A stretch of 64,000 nt of DNA, taken from assembly GCF_016859125.1 (NCBI RefSeq), contig NZ_CP069338.1:868001-932000 (forward strand). The letters run 5' to 3'. The notes under the pieces are model-generated. The model was not told the DNA's origin and ran no database searches. It saw nothing but the letters and a program-made list of their open reading frames with translations. Positions 33,985 to 41,851 of this stretch are shown here, piece after piece. Every line of letters starts with the position of its first letter. Position 1 is the first letter of the stretch. This stretch comes from Archangium violaceum. Its GTDB lineage: Bacteria; Myxococcota; Myxococcia; Myxococcales; Myxococcaceae. The position numbers and the translations under genes were made by a program.

Positions 33985-35017
33985 ATGGCCCTGGAAGCCA
34001 TCATGGAGCGATTCAAGAAGAGCAGCCCGCTGACGGTGATGGTGCGGCTGGTGATGCAGCAGGCGCTGAGCCGGGAGTGGATGGAGGAGGTATTCGAGCG
34101 GCACCGGGACAAGCAGTACACGCGCGAGTTGCTCTTCTCCACGGTGGTGGACCTGATGGGGTTGGTGGCGCTGGGGCTCAAACCGTCCTTGCATGCGGCG
34201 GCCCAGGCGAGCCCCGAGTTGGGGGTGTCCCTCACGGCGCTGTACGACAAGGTGAAGCGAACCGAGCCGGAGGTGGTAGGCGCCCTGGTGCGCGGGAGCG
34301 CCGAGAGGCTGGCTCCGGTGGTGAAGCCCATGAGGCAGGGGCGAGCGCCCTGGGCGGAGGGCTACGTGGTGCGGGTGCTGGACGGCAACCACCTGGCGGC
34401 CAGTGAGAAGCGGATGAAGCCGTTGCGAGAGTTTCGCGGAGCGGCGCTGCCCGGACAGTCCCTACGAGCCAACCCGGCACGGTGAAACCATCATCCGCCT
34501 GTTGACGAATGTGCCGGCGGAGCGAATGGGAGCCCTGGAGGTAGCGGGGCTGTACCGGCGGCGCTGGAGCATCGAGAGCATGTTCGGCCGCTTGGAATCA
34601 GTCCTCCAGAGCGAGGTGAAGAGCCTGGGTTACCCGCGAGCGGCCTTGCTTGCATTCGGAGTCTCCGTGCTGGCCTACAACGTGCTGGCGGTACTTCAAT
34701 CGGCAGTGGAAGCAGAGCATCGGCTGGAAGACTCCACCGTCCAGATTTCCTCCTATTACATAGCGGACGAGGTGAAGTTCAACTACGGCGGCATGATGAT
34801 AGCGTTGCCAGAACCCACATGGCAGCCTTATGAGTCTCAGTCAGCGTCCGAGTTGAGTCGAACGCTACTGGAACTGGCGGCGAACGTGAGAGTGGCCAGG
34901 TTGCGCAAGCACCCGCGCAAATCCAAGAAGAAGGCCAAGAAGGAGTACGTCCCGGGAGAGGTCGCCCGACGGCATGTATCGATTGCACGAGTGCTACGAG
35001 GGCAAGAGCAGACCTGA
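33985..35017 (+). pseudogene. IS4-type DDE transposase, internally deleted
   Basis: Transposase gene with its centre missing. The first part (ATG 33985, GGAGGGAGCC upstream) reads SSPLTVMVRLVMQQALSREW and the first catalytic Asp in VVRVLDGNHLAASEKR. After LPGQSL the frame breaks near 34466 and resumes as EPTRHGETIIRLLTNVPAER, YRRRWSIESMFGRLE, where the catalytic Glu sits. The block with the second Asp is gone. A Lys-rich tail (KHPRKSKKKAKKEY) ends the gene. Terminal inverted repeats were not identified with confidence. Inactive, but could be mobilised by a full-length relative. Confidence 0.87.
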
Positions 35018-35219
35018 CGGAATGCAGACAATGAGCGCCCCCAAGGGAAAGACAGGTGCCCCCTGATTCCAGAGGACTGTGCTGGGTCATTCCTTTCGAT
35101 AAGGATTGGCGGGCCAGTGGCCTTGTCCTGCGCTTCTGTGCCCTGCTCGAGGCTGCTTTCCCCTCTCCAAGTACTTTCTTGCAAGCCCTACCAGGAGGCA
35201 GTCCTCTCCTTCACCTTGA

Positions 35220-35768
35220 AAGGGATCGGCCTTTGAGCGCTTCCCGGCGCTGCTGCCGGAGCTGGCGCGAGTGATGCGGCCGTTGCTTGACGAGCCCTTC
35301 GCGCTTTTCGGCGCGAGCATGGGAGGAATCATCGCCTTCGAGCTGGCGCGATGGCTGCGGGCGGAGTGGGGGATGGAACCGGCGCACCTGTTCATCGCGG
35401 CCTCGTCCGAGCCGCAGGTGCCCAACCCGCGGCTCGACGAGATGCTGGGGTCGGTGGTGGCGGGAGGCTCGAAGGTGGACGTAGGCCTCTTGCGCCGCTT
35501 CAGCCGCGACTTCTACAGGTTCTATAGCCCGGCGAACCGGCGCACCCAGAAGTTGCTCTTCAGCCCCGTGCTCGTGCCCACGCTCGCACTCACCGGCGCG
35601 AAGGACGGCTGCGCCCGCACGCAGCTGTTCGATCGGGTGAATCCGAAGAACTTCCCGAAGGGCCTGCGCACCGAGCGCATCCAGGACGCGGGGCACCTCC
35701 TGCACCAGGAGAAGCCGGCCGAGGTCAACCGGCTCCTGGTGGAGTGGCTCGGCCAGCACCGAGGTTGA
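35220..35768 (+). pseudogene. N-terminally truncated type II thioesterase
   Basis: In-frame sequence from a TGA at 35217 onward reads AFERFPALLPELARVMRPLL, then the nucleophile elbow FGASMGG, acid in LTGAKDGC and His in DAGHLLHQEKP. These are the catalytic elements of the stand-alone thioesterases that edit nonribosomal peptide and polyketide assembly lines. The usual N-terminal FPYAGG part (60-70 residues) is missing; the IS4-type remnant lies upstream. A GTG/ATG at 35271/35274 could still give a short product, but it would lack the first strand-helix units. Confidence 0.75.
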
Positions 35769-35819
35769 GGCGCGTTTCCCTCCAACGCCATGGCCTGGGG
35801 CTGGCGGAGGTCCCCCGCG

Positions 35820-37034
35820 CTACCGCACGGAGACGCCGATGGAGAAGCTATCGGCGAGGGTGCCGTTGGCGGCCTGCAGGGTCAGCTTGCAGATCGTTCC
35901 GGCAACTGGCGTCGTCCAGGAGTACGCCACGCTGCAGTAACCGCCACTGCCCCTGCAGTTATTCCATTCGCTGCGCCAGGTGCCGCCGCAATCGGACACA
36001 ATGCTGCCCGAGAAGGTCCCTAAACGGGTGCCATACTCCACCCGCATGTCGAGGGTGTACGTCACACCCGCCGACACGTTGCGCAGCGTAGCGTTGGAGG
36101 TGCTGCGGTGCACGAACGTCGACATGCGGGGACTCTCGACGAGGAGTCCCTCGATCTGGGGCCGGGGGATGTACTCGCCATTCACCTGGACGCTGCCCTC
36201 TCCCGGGCCCCCATCCACCGGAGCCGAGAAGACCGATACCTCCAGCCACTCGGTGGTGCTCAGACTCCGGGAGGACACCGTCACGGAGAGCCTGCACACG
36301 CCCGAGACGCTGCTGGACCAGCTCGTGGTGGCGGAGAAGGGATTGCTGAAGGTGCTCGACGCGCAGTTGCTCGTCCACGAGTACGACAGCGCATCCCCGT
36401 CCAGGTCCACCGCATCCACCTCGAGCTGGGTGGGGGTGCCAACGGTGGTGGTCGTGCTGGAGGCCGTCATCGAGCGGAGGAGGGGCCCGATGTCCCCCTG
36501 CGACCGCGGCGGCGTGATGTCATGGATGCGCATGGTCACCGCGGTCGAGGAACCGGCCACGATGGTGACGGTCGCGGAGCCGGTGGCCACCAGCGTGCCC
36601 TGGCCCGGCATCCCTCCATCCGTCGGGCCCGCGTCCGAGGAGCCGCCATCCGCCAGGCCCGCGTCCAAGCAACCACCGTCGGAGGAACCACCGTCGGAGG
36701 AACCACTGTCCGATGAGCCACCGTCCGAAAAGCCGCCGTCCGACCCGTAGCTGTAGGAATAGCCCTCGGCCGTTAGGGTCTGCTCTCCCGCGGGCAGCAA
36801 CAGGCTCCCGGTGAAGACACCGGCGTCCGCGTTGTACTCCATCGTCTGGGTGACGTTGGCCGGCTGCGCGGTGATGACCATCCTGTCGATCTCGTACGCG
36901 GACAGCCCGCGTACCATGACCTGCGCCATTCCCTCGCGGGCCTGGGGCTGCCCCCCACTCCCGGGCTGACAAGCCCCCACTGCGAGGGCCAGGCCCACCA
37001 CCGCTGCCAGCGCGATCTCAACCCTCTTCAGCAT
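35820..37034 (-). CDS. Lipoprotein with Ser-Asp-Gly low-complexity region
   Basis: About 404 residues. ATG 37034 has GAGGAGG nine bases upstream and starts a lipoprotein signal (LKRVEIALAAVVGLA) with lipobox AVGAC. Residues 95-145 consist of SDGG/SSDGG/DAG repeats, a flexible spacer common in myxobacterial surface proteins. The flanking parts are beta-rich (VTQTMEYNADAGVFTGSLLL; ATGSATVTIVAGSSTAVTM) and the middle has an Ig-like SYSWTSNCASSTF block seen in PKD-like repeats. Four or more Cys in the last 150 residues could form disulfides. Convergent with the thioesterase remnant. Function unknown; probably outer-membrane anchored. Confidence 0.8.
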   Translation of the reverse strand: MLKRVEIALAAVVGLALAVGACQPGSGGQPQAREGMAQVMVRGLSAYEIDRMVITAQPANVTQTMEYNADAGVFTGSLLLPAGEQTLTAEGYSYSYGSDGGFSDGGSSDSGSSDGGSSDGGCLDAGLADGGSSDAGPTDGGMPGQGTLVATGSATVTIVAGSSTAVTMRIHDITPPRSQGDIGPLLRSMTASSTTTTVGTPTQLEVDAVDLDGDALSYSWTSNCASSTFSNPFSATTSWSSSVSGVCRLSVTVSSRSLSTTEWLEVSVFSAPVDGGPGEGSVQVNGEYIPRPQIEGLLVESPRMSTFVHRSTSNATLRNVSAGVTYTLDMRVEYGTRLGTFSGSIVSDCGGTWRSEWNNCRGSGGYCSVAYSWTTPVAGTICKLTLQAANGTLADSFSIGVSVR

Positions 37035-37192
37035 GTGATTGCTCCTCCTCATCCTCGTGTCGATGAGCCCCCGCAGCCCTCATTCATACCTGGACTCCTT
37101 CCCCTGTGCCTCCCACTGGCAATCCTGCTACTCGCCTCGCGCCTCCTGGTTGACACCCACAAGGGCGGACTGATGACTATTCTCCCTGCCAG

Positions 37193-37975
37193 GTGGCGCG
37201 GTGTTTCTGCCCTCATCTGGCAAGTTCGAGAATCGTGAGCGGTGGCCCCTTCAAGCTGCGCTACGACACGACGTCCTCGGCGGACGCCTCGCTGCTCGCT
37301 CTGCTGGTGGTGCGTATCCAGCTCGAGGGGACGGACGCGGGCAGCACGACGCCGGACGCGGGCACCACGGATGCGGGCACCGTCCCGTCCGTGCCCTGAA
37401 AGGGTGTCACCAGCTTCACCTACCAACTGACCCAGTACGCCAACAACCGGCTGGACCAGATTGCCGCCTCCAAGTTCAACCTGGCCATCATCGAACTCTC
37501 GCGTGATGGGGCGAGCGACTACTTCCGGAGCGACGAGCTCGCGGCGGTGAAGGCCACCGACAAGCAGGTGCTCGCCTGCTTCGAGATCCGCGCCATCGAG
37601 GAGTACCGCCCTGAATGGAGCCTGGTGCCCGCGGACATGAAGCTCGGTGCGGTGGACGGCTGGCAGGACGAGCAGTACGTGAAGTACTGGGACGAGCGCT
37701 GGTGGCCTATCGTGCAGGGCCATATCGACCGGGCCCTCGCCGCCGGATTCACTGGCTGCTACCTGGACCTGGTAGTGACCTACGAGGAGATCGCCGCCAA
37801 CGCCGCGGGCACCAACCGTGACGATCTGGCGCGCAAGATGGAGGCGCTCATCTCGCGCATCAGCCAGTACGCGAAGTCCAAGAACCCCTCCTTCCGGATC
37901 ATGCCGCAGAACGCCCCCGAGATCGTCGACTACGCGGGCTACCTCGAGGCCATCGATGGAGAAGCTCCAAACAGG
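37193..37975 (+). pseudogene. GH114-like (endo-polygalactosaminidase type) gene with in-frame TGA
   Basis: One frame carries a domain of the TM1410/GH114 kind: SFTYQLTQYANNRLDQIAAS, FNLAIIELSRDG, RPEWSLVPADMKLGAVDGW, AAGFTGCYLDLV, RIMPQNAPEIV. A TGA at 37397-37399 interrupts it just before KGVTSFTYQL; relatives have Trp there, so this is probably TGG mutated to TGA. Upstream the frame has a DAGSTTPDAGTTDAG linker but no good signal peptide. Downstream the similarity stops after EAIDG with a new unrelated tail. So both ends and the middle are damaged. Confidence 0.75.
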
Positions 37976-38121
37976 CACGAAGCCGGAAGCGGTGGATACG
38001 GGCGCCACGCTTGCACTGGGGAAAGGCCCGGCTCTGCAATCCTGTAGCAAAAGCACGATTGTTGCCGCCTTTTGGAACATCGTGCAGAGTGCCGCGCGGT
38101 CTTCAATACCGAGGAGGCATC

Positions 38122-38718
38122 ATGCGAAGAACCAGGATGTTTGCTGTTGCGGTGCTGCTGGGCGGGCTCGTGGCCTGCACTTCCGAGATCCAAGGGCCCA
38201 AGGGGGACACGGGTCCCGTTGGCCCCCAAGGTCCCGTTGGCCCCCAGGGTCCCGCCGGTCCCCAGGGTCCCGCCGGCACCTCGCTCCCCGTCGCCGTGTG
38301 GAGGGATGCGAACAACGCGCTGGTGGCCCCGGGAATGCTCGCGGGCGACGATGTCCCCTACTTCGATGACAGAGGCCTCATCTGGCTCCTGGAGGTATTG
38401 ACCGGAAAGATCGAGACGGAAACTCAATCCATCTACTACGACGCCGTCGATTGCACGGGTAATGCCTATGCCTCAGCGGGCACCCTGCCCCGGCTCGTTT
38501 TCACGGTGGCGGGCGATCCCGCCGATACGTTCCGGACCCTGCCCGATACGTTCACCCCCACGATGGTCCAGGTCGAATCCACCAGGTCCAGCTCAACGGA
38601 GTGCTACAATAGCTCGTTCGAGACCGATGTCGTGCCGCTGGCGATCACCCTGCCCGCGACGCCCATCGTCAAACCCAACATCAACTTCGTGGGCCCCCTC
38701 CGTCTTGTCGTGCAGTAG
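38122..38718 (+). CDS. Lipoprotein with short collagen-like repeat
   Basis: 198 residues. GAGGAGG precedes ATG 38122. A lipoprotein signal (MRRTRMFAVAVLLGGLVACT, lipobox LVAC) is followed at residue 26 by nine Gly-X-Y triplets (GPKGDTGPVGPQGPVGPQGP and onward) able to form a collagen triple helix. A C-terminal globular part of about 140 residues follows, with two Cys (DAVDCTGNAY, STECYNSS) and beta-rich sequence. Such proteins probably trimerise as stalked surface lipoproteins. Unlike many collagen-like bacterial proteins the repeat is very short. Function unknown. Confidence 0.85.
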   Translation: MRRTRMFAVAVLLGGLVACTSEIQGPKGDTGPVGPQGPVGPQGPAGPQGPAGTSLPVAVWRDANNALVAPGMLAGDDVPYFDDRGLIWLLEVLTGKIETETQSIYYDAVDCTGNAYASAGTLPRLVFTVAGDPADTFRTLPDTFTPTMVQVESTRSSSTECYNSSFETDVVPLAITLPATPIVKPNINFVGPLRLVVQ

Positions 38719-39537
38719 AACCCGGGACACCACGGGGTGAGGTCCGAAACCCTCACCGGCACCAGCCCCAGGTCCGACTCCAGCGGGTGCGGCCCGTTGA
38801 AACGTTTGGGCTCATCCGTCACTTCGGCTGTCACTTCCGCGCCACCGCCATTCTGGAATGTGACCTTCGCGTCGAGTTGCACCCGCCACTGCTCAACGAA
38901 CACGGCGCGGACGTCAACGCGTGGGACGAAGAGCCCCGGACGAGGACGGTCGGCCCGCGCACTACCGCCTGCCGCCGCGCGCTGAATCCGATTCCCAGGC
39001 AGGGGACGCCGCGTTCGAGCTGCTCGGAGGAGCGAAGGACCGCATGCCGTTGTAGAATGAATATCGCGCGCCTGGGGCTTGCGGACGCGCCGCTCGACCT
39101 GGACAACCCCGCCACCTGGACGCGCTTGAACGGGCCTACGAGCGCATCTCGGAAATCGGAGGGCGAGTAGTCTCGCTATTCGGGCCGCACAAAATGGGCC
39201 AGAGCCGACGCGGCAAGCCCCGAGCATAGGAACCCGCCAGCCGAACGCCGCCCGGCTCAGGAGATGGCCGAGCCGGGGACGTGGGGGCCTCATGTGCCCT
39301 CAGTGCGCCCCTCCAGCGGGGTTGGAGGCGGCGCACGGGGAAACGGCGTGGGACGGGGCGGGATGACGAACCCGAGGGAAATCAAGGCGATAGCGGGTAA
39401 CTGCGCGTCCTGCTTGGGATTTTCCATCGCCCTACCCACGGGTTCGATTCCCGCCGCTTCCAATGACCGCGTCCCCGGAATGTCCTGAAGAGAATTTTGA
39501 CATTGCAAATCAATATCAATTTCCTCAGACTGGCGCC
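38719..39537. other. Decayed intergenic region
   Basis: 820 bp with no intact gene. On the minus strand about 38930-38725 reads protein-like (VDVRAVFVEQWRVQLDAKVT, AEVTAEVTDEPKRFNGPH) and on the plus strand 38880-38915 contains LLNEHGADVNAWDE, typical of an ankyrin repeat, and a later piece ends LERAYERISEIGGRVVSLFG. None connects into a gene. The tail holds a tRNA-3'-like sequence (39439-39464) and the promoter of the next gene. Confidence 0.35.
39439..39464 (+). other. tRNA 3'-end-like sequence, possible attachment site
   Basis: Reads as a T-arm and acceptor strand (GGGTTCGATTCCC then GCCGCTTCCA). The 5' half of a tRNA is not present upstream. It matches 15986-16011 in 25 of 26 positions. 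Such tRNA-end duplicates are typical of att sites at the edges of integrated elements. Confidence 0.45.
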
Positions 39538-40542
39538 ATGGAGAACACCCTCGGAAGCATCAGCGAGCTGGAAGCTTGTCTCGGCACGACCCCGCTGGGC
39601 GTGCAGATGAAGGTGATCGACCATCTGGACGCGCACGCGGCACGCTGGATCGCGGCCTCACCGTTCGCGTTCGTCGCCTTCTCGGACGCATCTTCCATCC
39701 GTGCGACCCTCGCGGGTGGCGCACCGGGCTTCGCTTCCGTCCAGGGTCCCCAGGCGCTCGTGCTGCCCGCGGAGGCCCTCGAGGACGCCACCCTGGCGCG
39801 CGCGGGCCAGGGTGTCGGGATGCTGTTCCTGCTCTCCGGCATTGGAGAGACGCTGCGGGTCAATGGCCGCGTTTCCAAGATGACGGGGGCGGGAGTCGAG
39901 CTCGCCGTGGACGAGTGCTATGTGCACTGTGCGAAAGCCCTCCTCCGGTCGCAGTTCTGGGCCGCACGGCCCCGCCCGGACGCCCCAACGGACGTCGCGG
40001 CCTTCCTCGCCGAGACCCGGTTCCTGGCGCTCGCCACGGCGGATGCGAACGGGAATGCCGACCTCAGCCCCAAGGGGGATCCCGCGGGCAAGATGGTCCG
40101 TGAGCAGGACGGAAAGACAATCTACGCGGACCGCCCCGGTAATCGCCGGGCCGACAGCTTTCGCAACATCCTTGTCCGGCCCGAGGTGGCCGCACTCGCG
40201 CTCGTCCCCGGCTCACCCTTCGTCGCGGCCCTGTCAGGCCGGGCGCGAATCGTAACGGACGAGGGGGCTCGTGCCCCCTTCGCCGTCGATGGGAAGACGC
40301 CTCTGCTCGCGACCGTGCTCGAAGGCCCGCCGCCTGTCGTGTTCGAGAGCGCGGTGTTGCAGCGAGCCCGTCTCTGGCCCTCGAAGCCGGCCGAGCCCGG
40401 CATCGATCCATCGGAGATACTCCTGGCCCATGTGAAGCTGAACAAGACGCTCGGCCAGCAGGCCACCGAGCTGCGCACCTCCGTGTCGAGAGACATCATC
40501 GGAAAGGGGCTGGAGGCGGACTACCGCGACAATCTCTACTGA
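39538..40542 (+). CDS. PPOX-class FMN-binding oxidoreductase, MSMEG_1061/DR2398-like
   Basis: 334 residues. The C-terminal half is a pyridoxamine-5'-phosphate-oxidase-like split barrel: FLAETRFLALATADANGNAD, LSPKGDPAGKM, TIYADRPGNRRADSFRNIL, VRPEVAALALVPG. That matches FMN-binding proteins of unknown substrate. The N-terminal half contains a second, weaker barrel (FAFVAFSDASSIRATLAG; GIGETLRVNGRVSKM), so it is a tandem-domain form. Start at ATG 39538 (MENTLGSISE). Upstream DNA is AT-rich and includes TTGACA at 39497-39502 as a possible -35 box. Confidence 0.85.
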   Translation: MENTLGSISELEACLGTTPLGVQMKVIDHLDAHAARWIAASPFAFVAFSDASSIRATLAGGAPGFASVQGPQALVLPAEALEDATLARAGQGVGMLFLLSGIGETLRVNGRVSKMTGAGVELAVDECYVHCAKALLRSQFWAARPRPDAPTDVAAFLAETRFLALATADANGNADLSPKGDPAGKMVREQDGKTIYADRPGNRRADSFRNILVRPEVAALALVPGSPFVAALSGRARIVTDEGARAPFAVDGKTPLLATVLEGPPPVVFESAVLQRARLWPSKPAEPGIDPSEILLAHVKLNKTLGQQATELRTSVSRDIIGKGLEADYRDNLY

Positions 40543-40626
40543 GCGGGCTGGAGCGCCCTGGGTTCGAATCGCGCCCCCCCTGCTCCGGCGACTTTCATTG
40601 ACGCGAGCACCGGGGCATCGGCCATC

Positions 40627-41799
40627 GTGTCGGACATGCCGAAACGGCCACCCTCCACCGTGCTTCCCCTGCGCGCGCTCAATCGGGCCCTGCTCGAACG
40701 TCAGCTGCTCCTCCGGCGCTCGACGCTGTCCGTCGAGAAGACGCTCCAGCACCTGGTCGGCATGCAGGCGCAGGCCACGAATCCGCCCTATTTCGGCCTG
40801 TGGACACGACTCGACGGCTTCCAGCCCGAGGCGTTGTCCCAGCTCATCTCCCGTCGCCGTGCCGTACGCATCGCACTGATGCGCTCGACGATCCATCTGG
40901 TCACCGCTCGGGACTGCCTGCCCCTGCGAACCCTTCTACAACCGGTCCTCGAACGCTCCCTGTTCACCGGCAGCCCCTACGGCCGAGCCCTCGAGGGAAT
41001 GGACATCTCCGCCCTCGTGGCCTTCGGTCGGGCCCTGGTCGAGGAGAAGCCTCGCACCCTCATCGAGCTCGGCGAGCTCCTCCAGGAGCGATGGCCCGAG
41101 CGCGACGCCAGCTCCCTCGCCCATGCCATCCGCAACCTGGTGCCGCTGGTCCAGGTGCCTCCACGGGGCCTCTGGGGCGTGGGTGGCCAGGCCGCGAGCA
41201 CCACGGCGGAGTCCTGGCTCGGAGGTAAGGCCGTCTCCGGGTCGTCGCTCGATGAGCTGATTCTCCGCTACCTCGCGGCCTTCGGGCCGGCCAGCGTCAA
41301 GGATGTCCAGACCTGGTCGGGCCTGACGCGGCTGCGCGATGTCGTCGAGGAGCTCCGGCCCCGTCTGCGCACCTTTCGGGACGAGCACGGCGTGGAGTTG
41401 TTCGATGCCCCCAACGCTCCGCTCCCCGACCCTGACGTCCCCGCGCCGCCGCGCTTCCTGCCCGACTTCGACAACGTGTTGCTCTCCCACGCCGACCGCA
41501 CCCGAATCATCTCGGAGGAGCACCGCAAGGCAATCGCCACCGCCAATGGCCTGTTTCTCTCGACGTTCCTCGTCGACGGCTTCGTGCGGGGCACGTGGAA
41601 GCTCGAGCAGGAACGGGAGCGGGCAACCCTGGTCATCAACCCGTTCACCTCGCTGAAGAAGCCCGAGCGAGCCGCACTGGCCGAGGAGGGGGCTCGACTG
41701 CTCGCCTTCGCCGCTCCCGACGCGCGGACTCCCGAGGTCCGCTTCGTCCCATCGACGACTCGCCCTCGCCGCGCGAGAGTCTGTACATCATCGCGGTGA
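40627..41799 (+). CDS. Winged-helix DNA-binding domain protein, AlkZ-like
   Basis: About 390 residues of the HTH_42/AlkZ type, a family that includes DNA glycosylases that unhook interstrand crosslinks, often next to antibiotic clusters. Visible features: LNRALLERQLLLRRST, then the QxQ active-site region in HLVGMQAQATNPPYFGL, IALMRSTIHLVTARD, and winged-helix blocks FGPASVKDVQTWSGL and FDNVLLSHADRTRI. GTG 40627 is followed by an in-frame ATG at 40636; which is used is unclear. Its last 15 residues (TTRPRRARVCTSSR) look out of frame, suggesting a late frameshift. Possible role in self-protection from an alkylating metabolite. Confidence 0.82.
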   Translation: MSDMPKRPPSTVLPLRALNRALLERQLLLRRSTLSVEKTLQHLVGMQAQATNPPYFGLWTRLDGFQPEALSQLISRRRAVRIALMRSTIHLVTARDCLPLRTLLQPVLERSLFTGSPYGRALEGMDISALVAFGRALVEEKPRTLIELGELLQERWPERDASSLAHAIRNLVPLVQVPPRGLWGVGGQAASTTAESWLGGKAVSGSSLDELILRYLAAFGPASVKDVQTWSGLTRLRDVVEELRPRLRTFRDEHGVELFDAPNAPLPDPDVPAPPRFLPDFDNVLLSHADRTRIISEEHRKAIATANGLFLSTFLVDGFVRGTWKLEQERERATLVINPFTSLKKPERAALAEEGARLLAFAAPDARTPEVRFVPSTTRPRRARVCTSSR

Positions 41800-41851
41800 G
41801 ACTCTCGGGACAGGCTCGAGGTCCACCTGCTCCGCCTGATGGAGCCTCGAG

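Noticed and set aside
37397-37399. In-frame TGA considered as selenocysteine
   Set aside because: The position is probably Trp in relatives, no SECIS-like hairpin was seen right after it, and the gene is truncated anyway.
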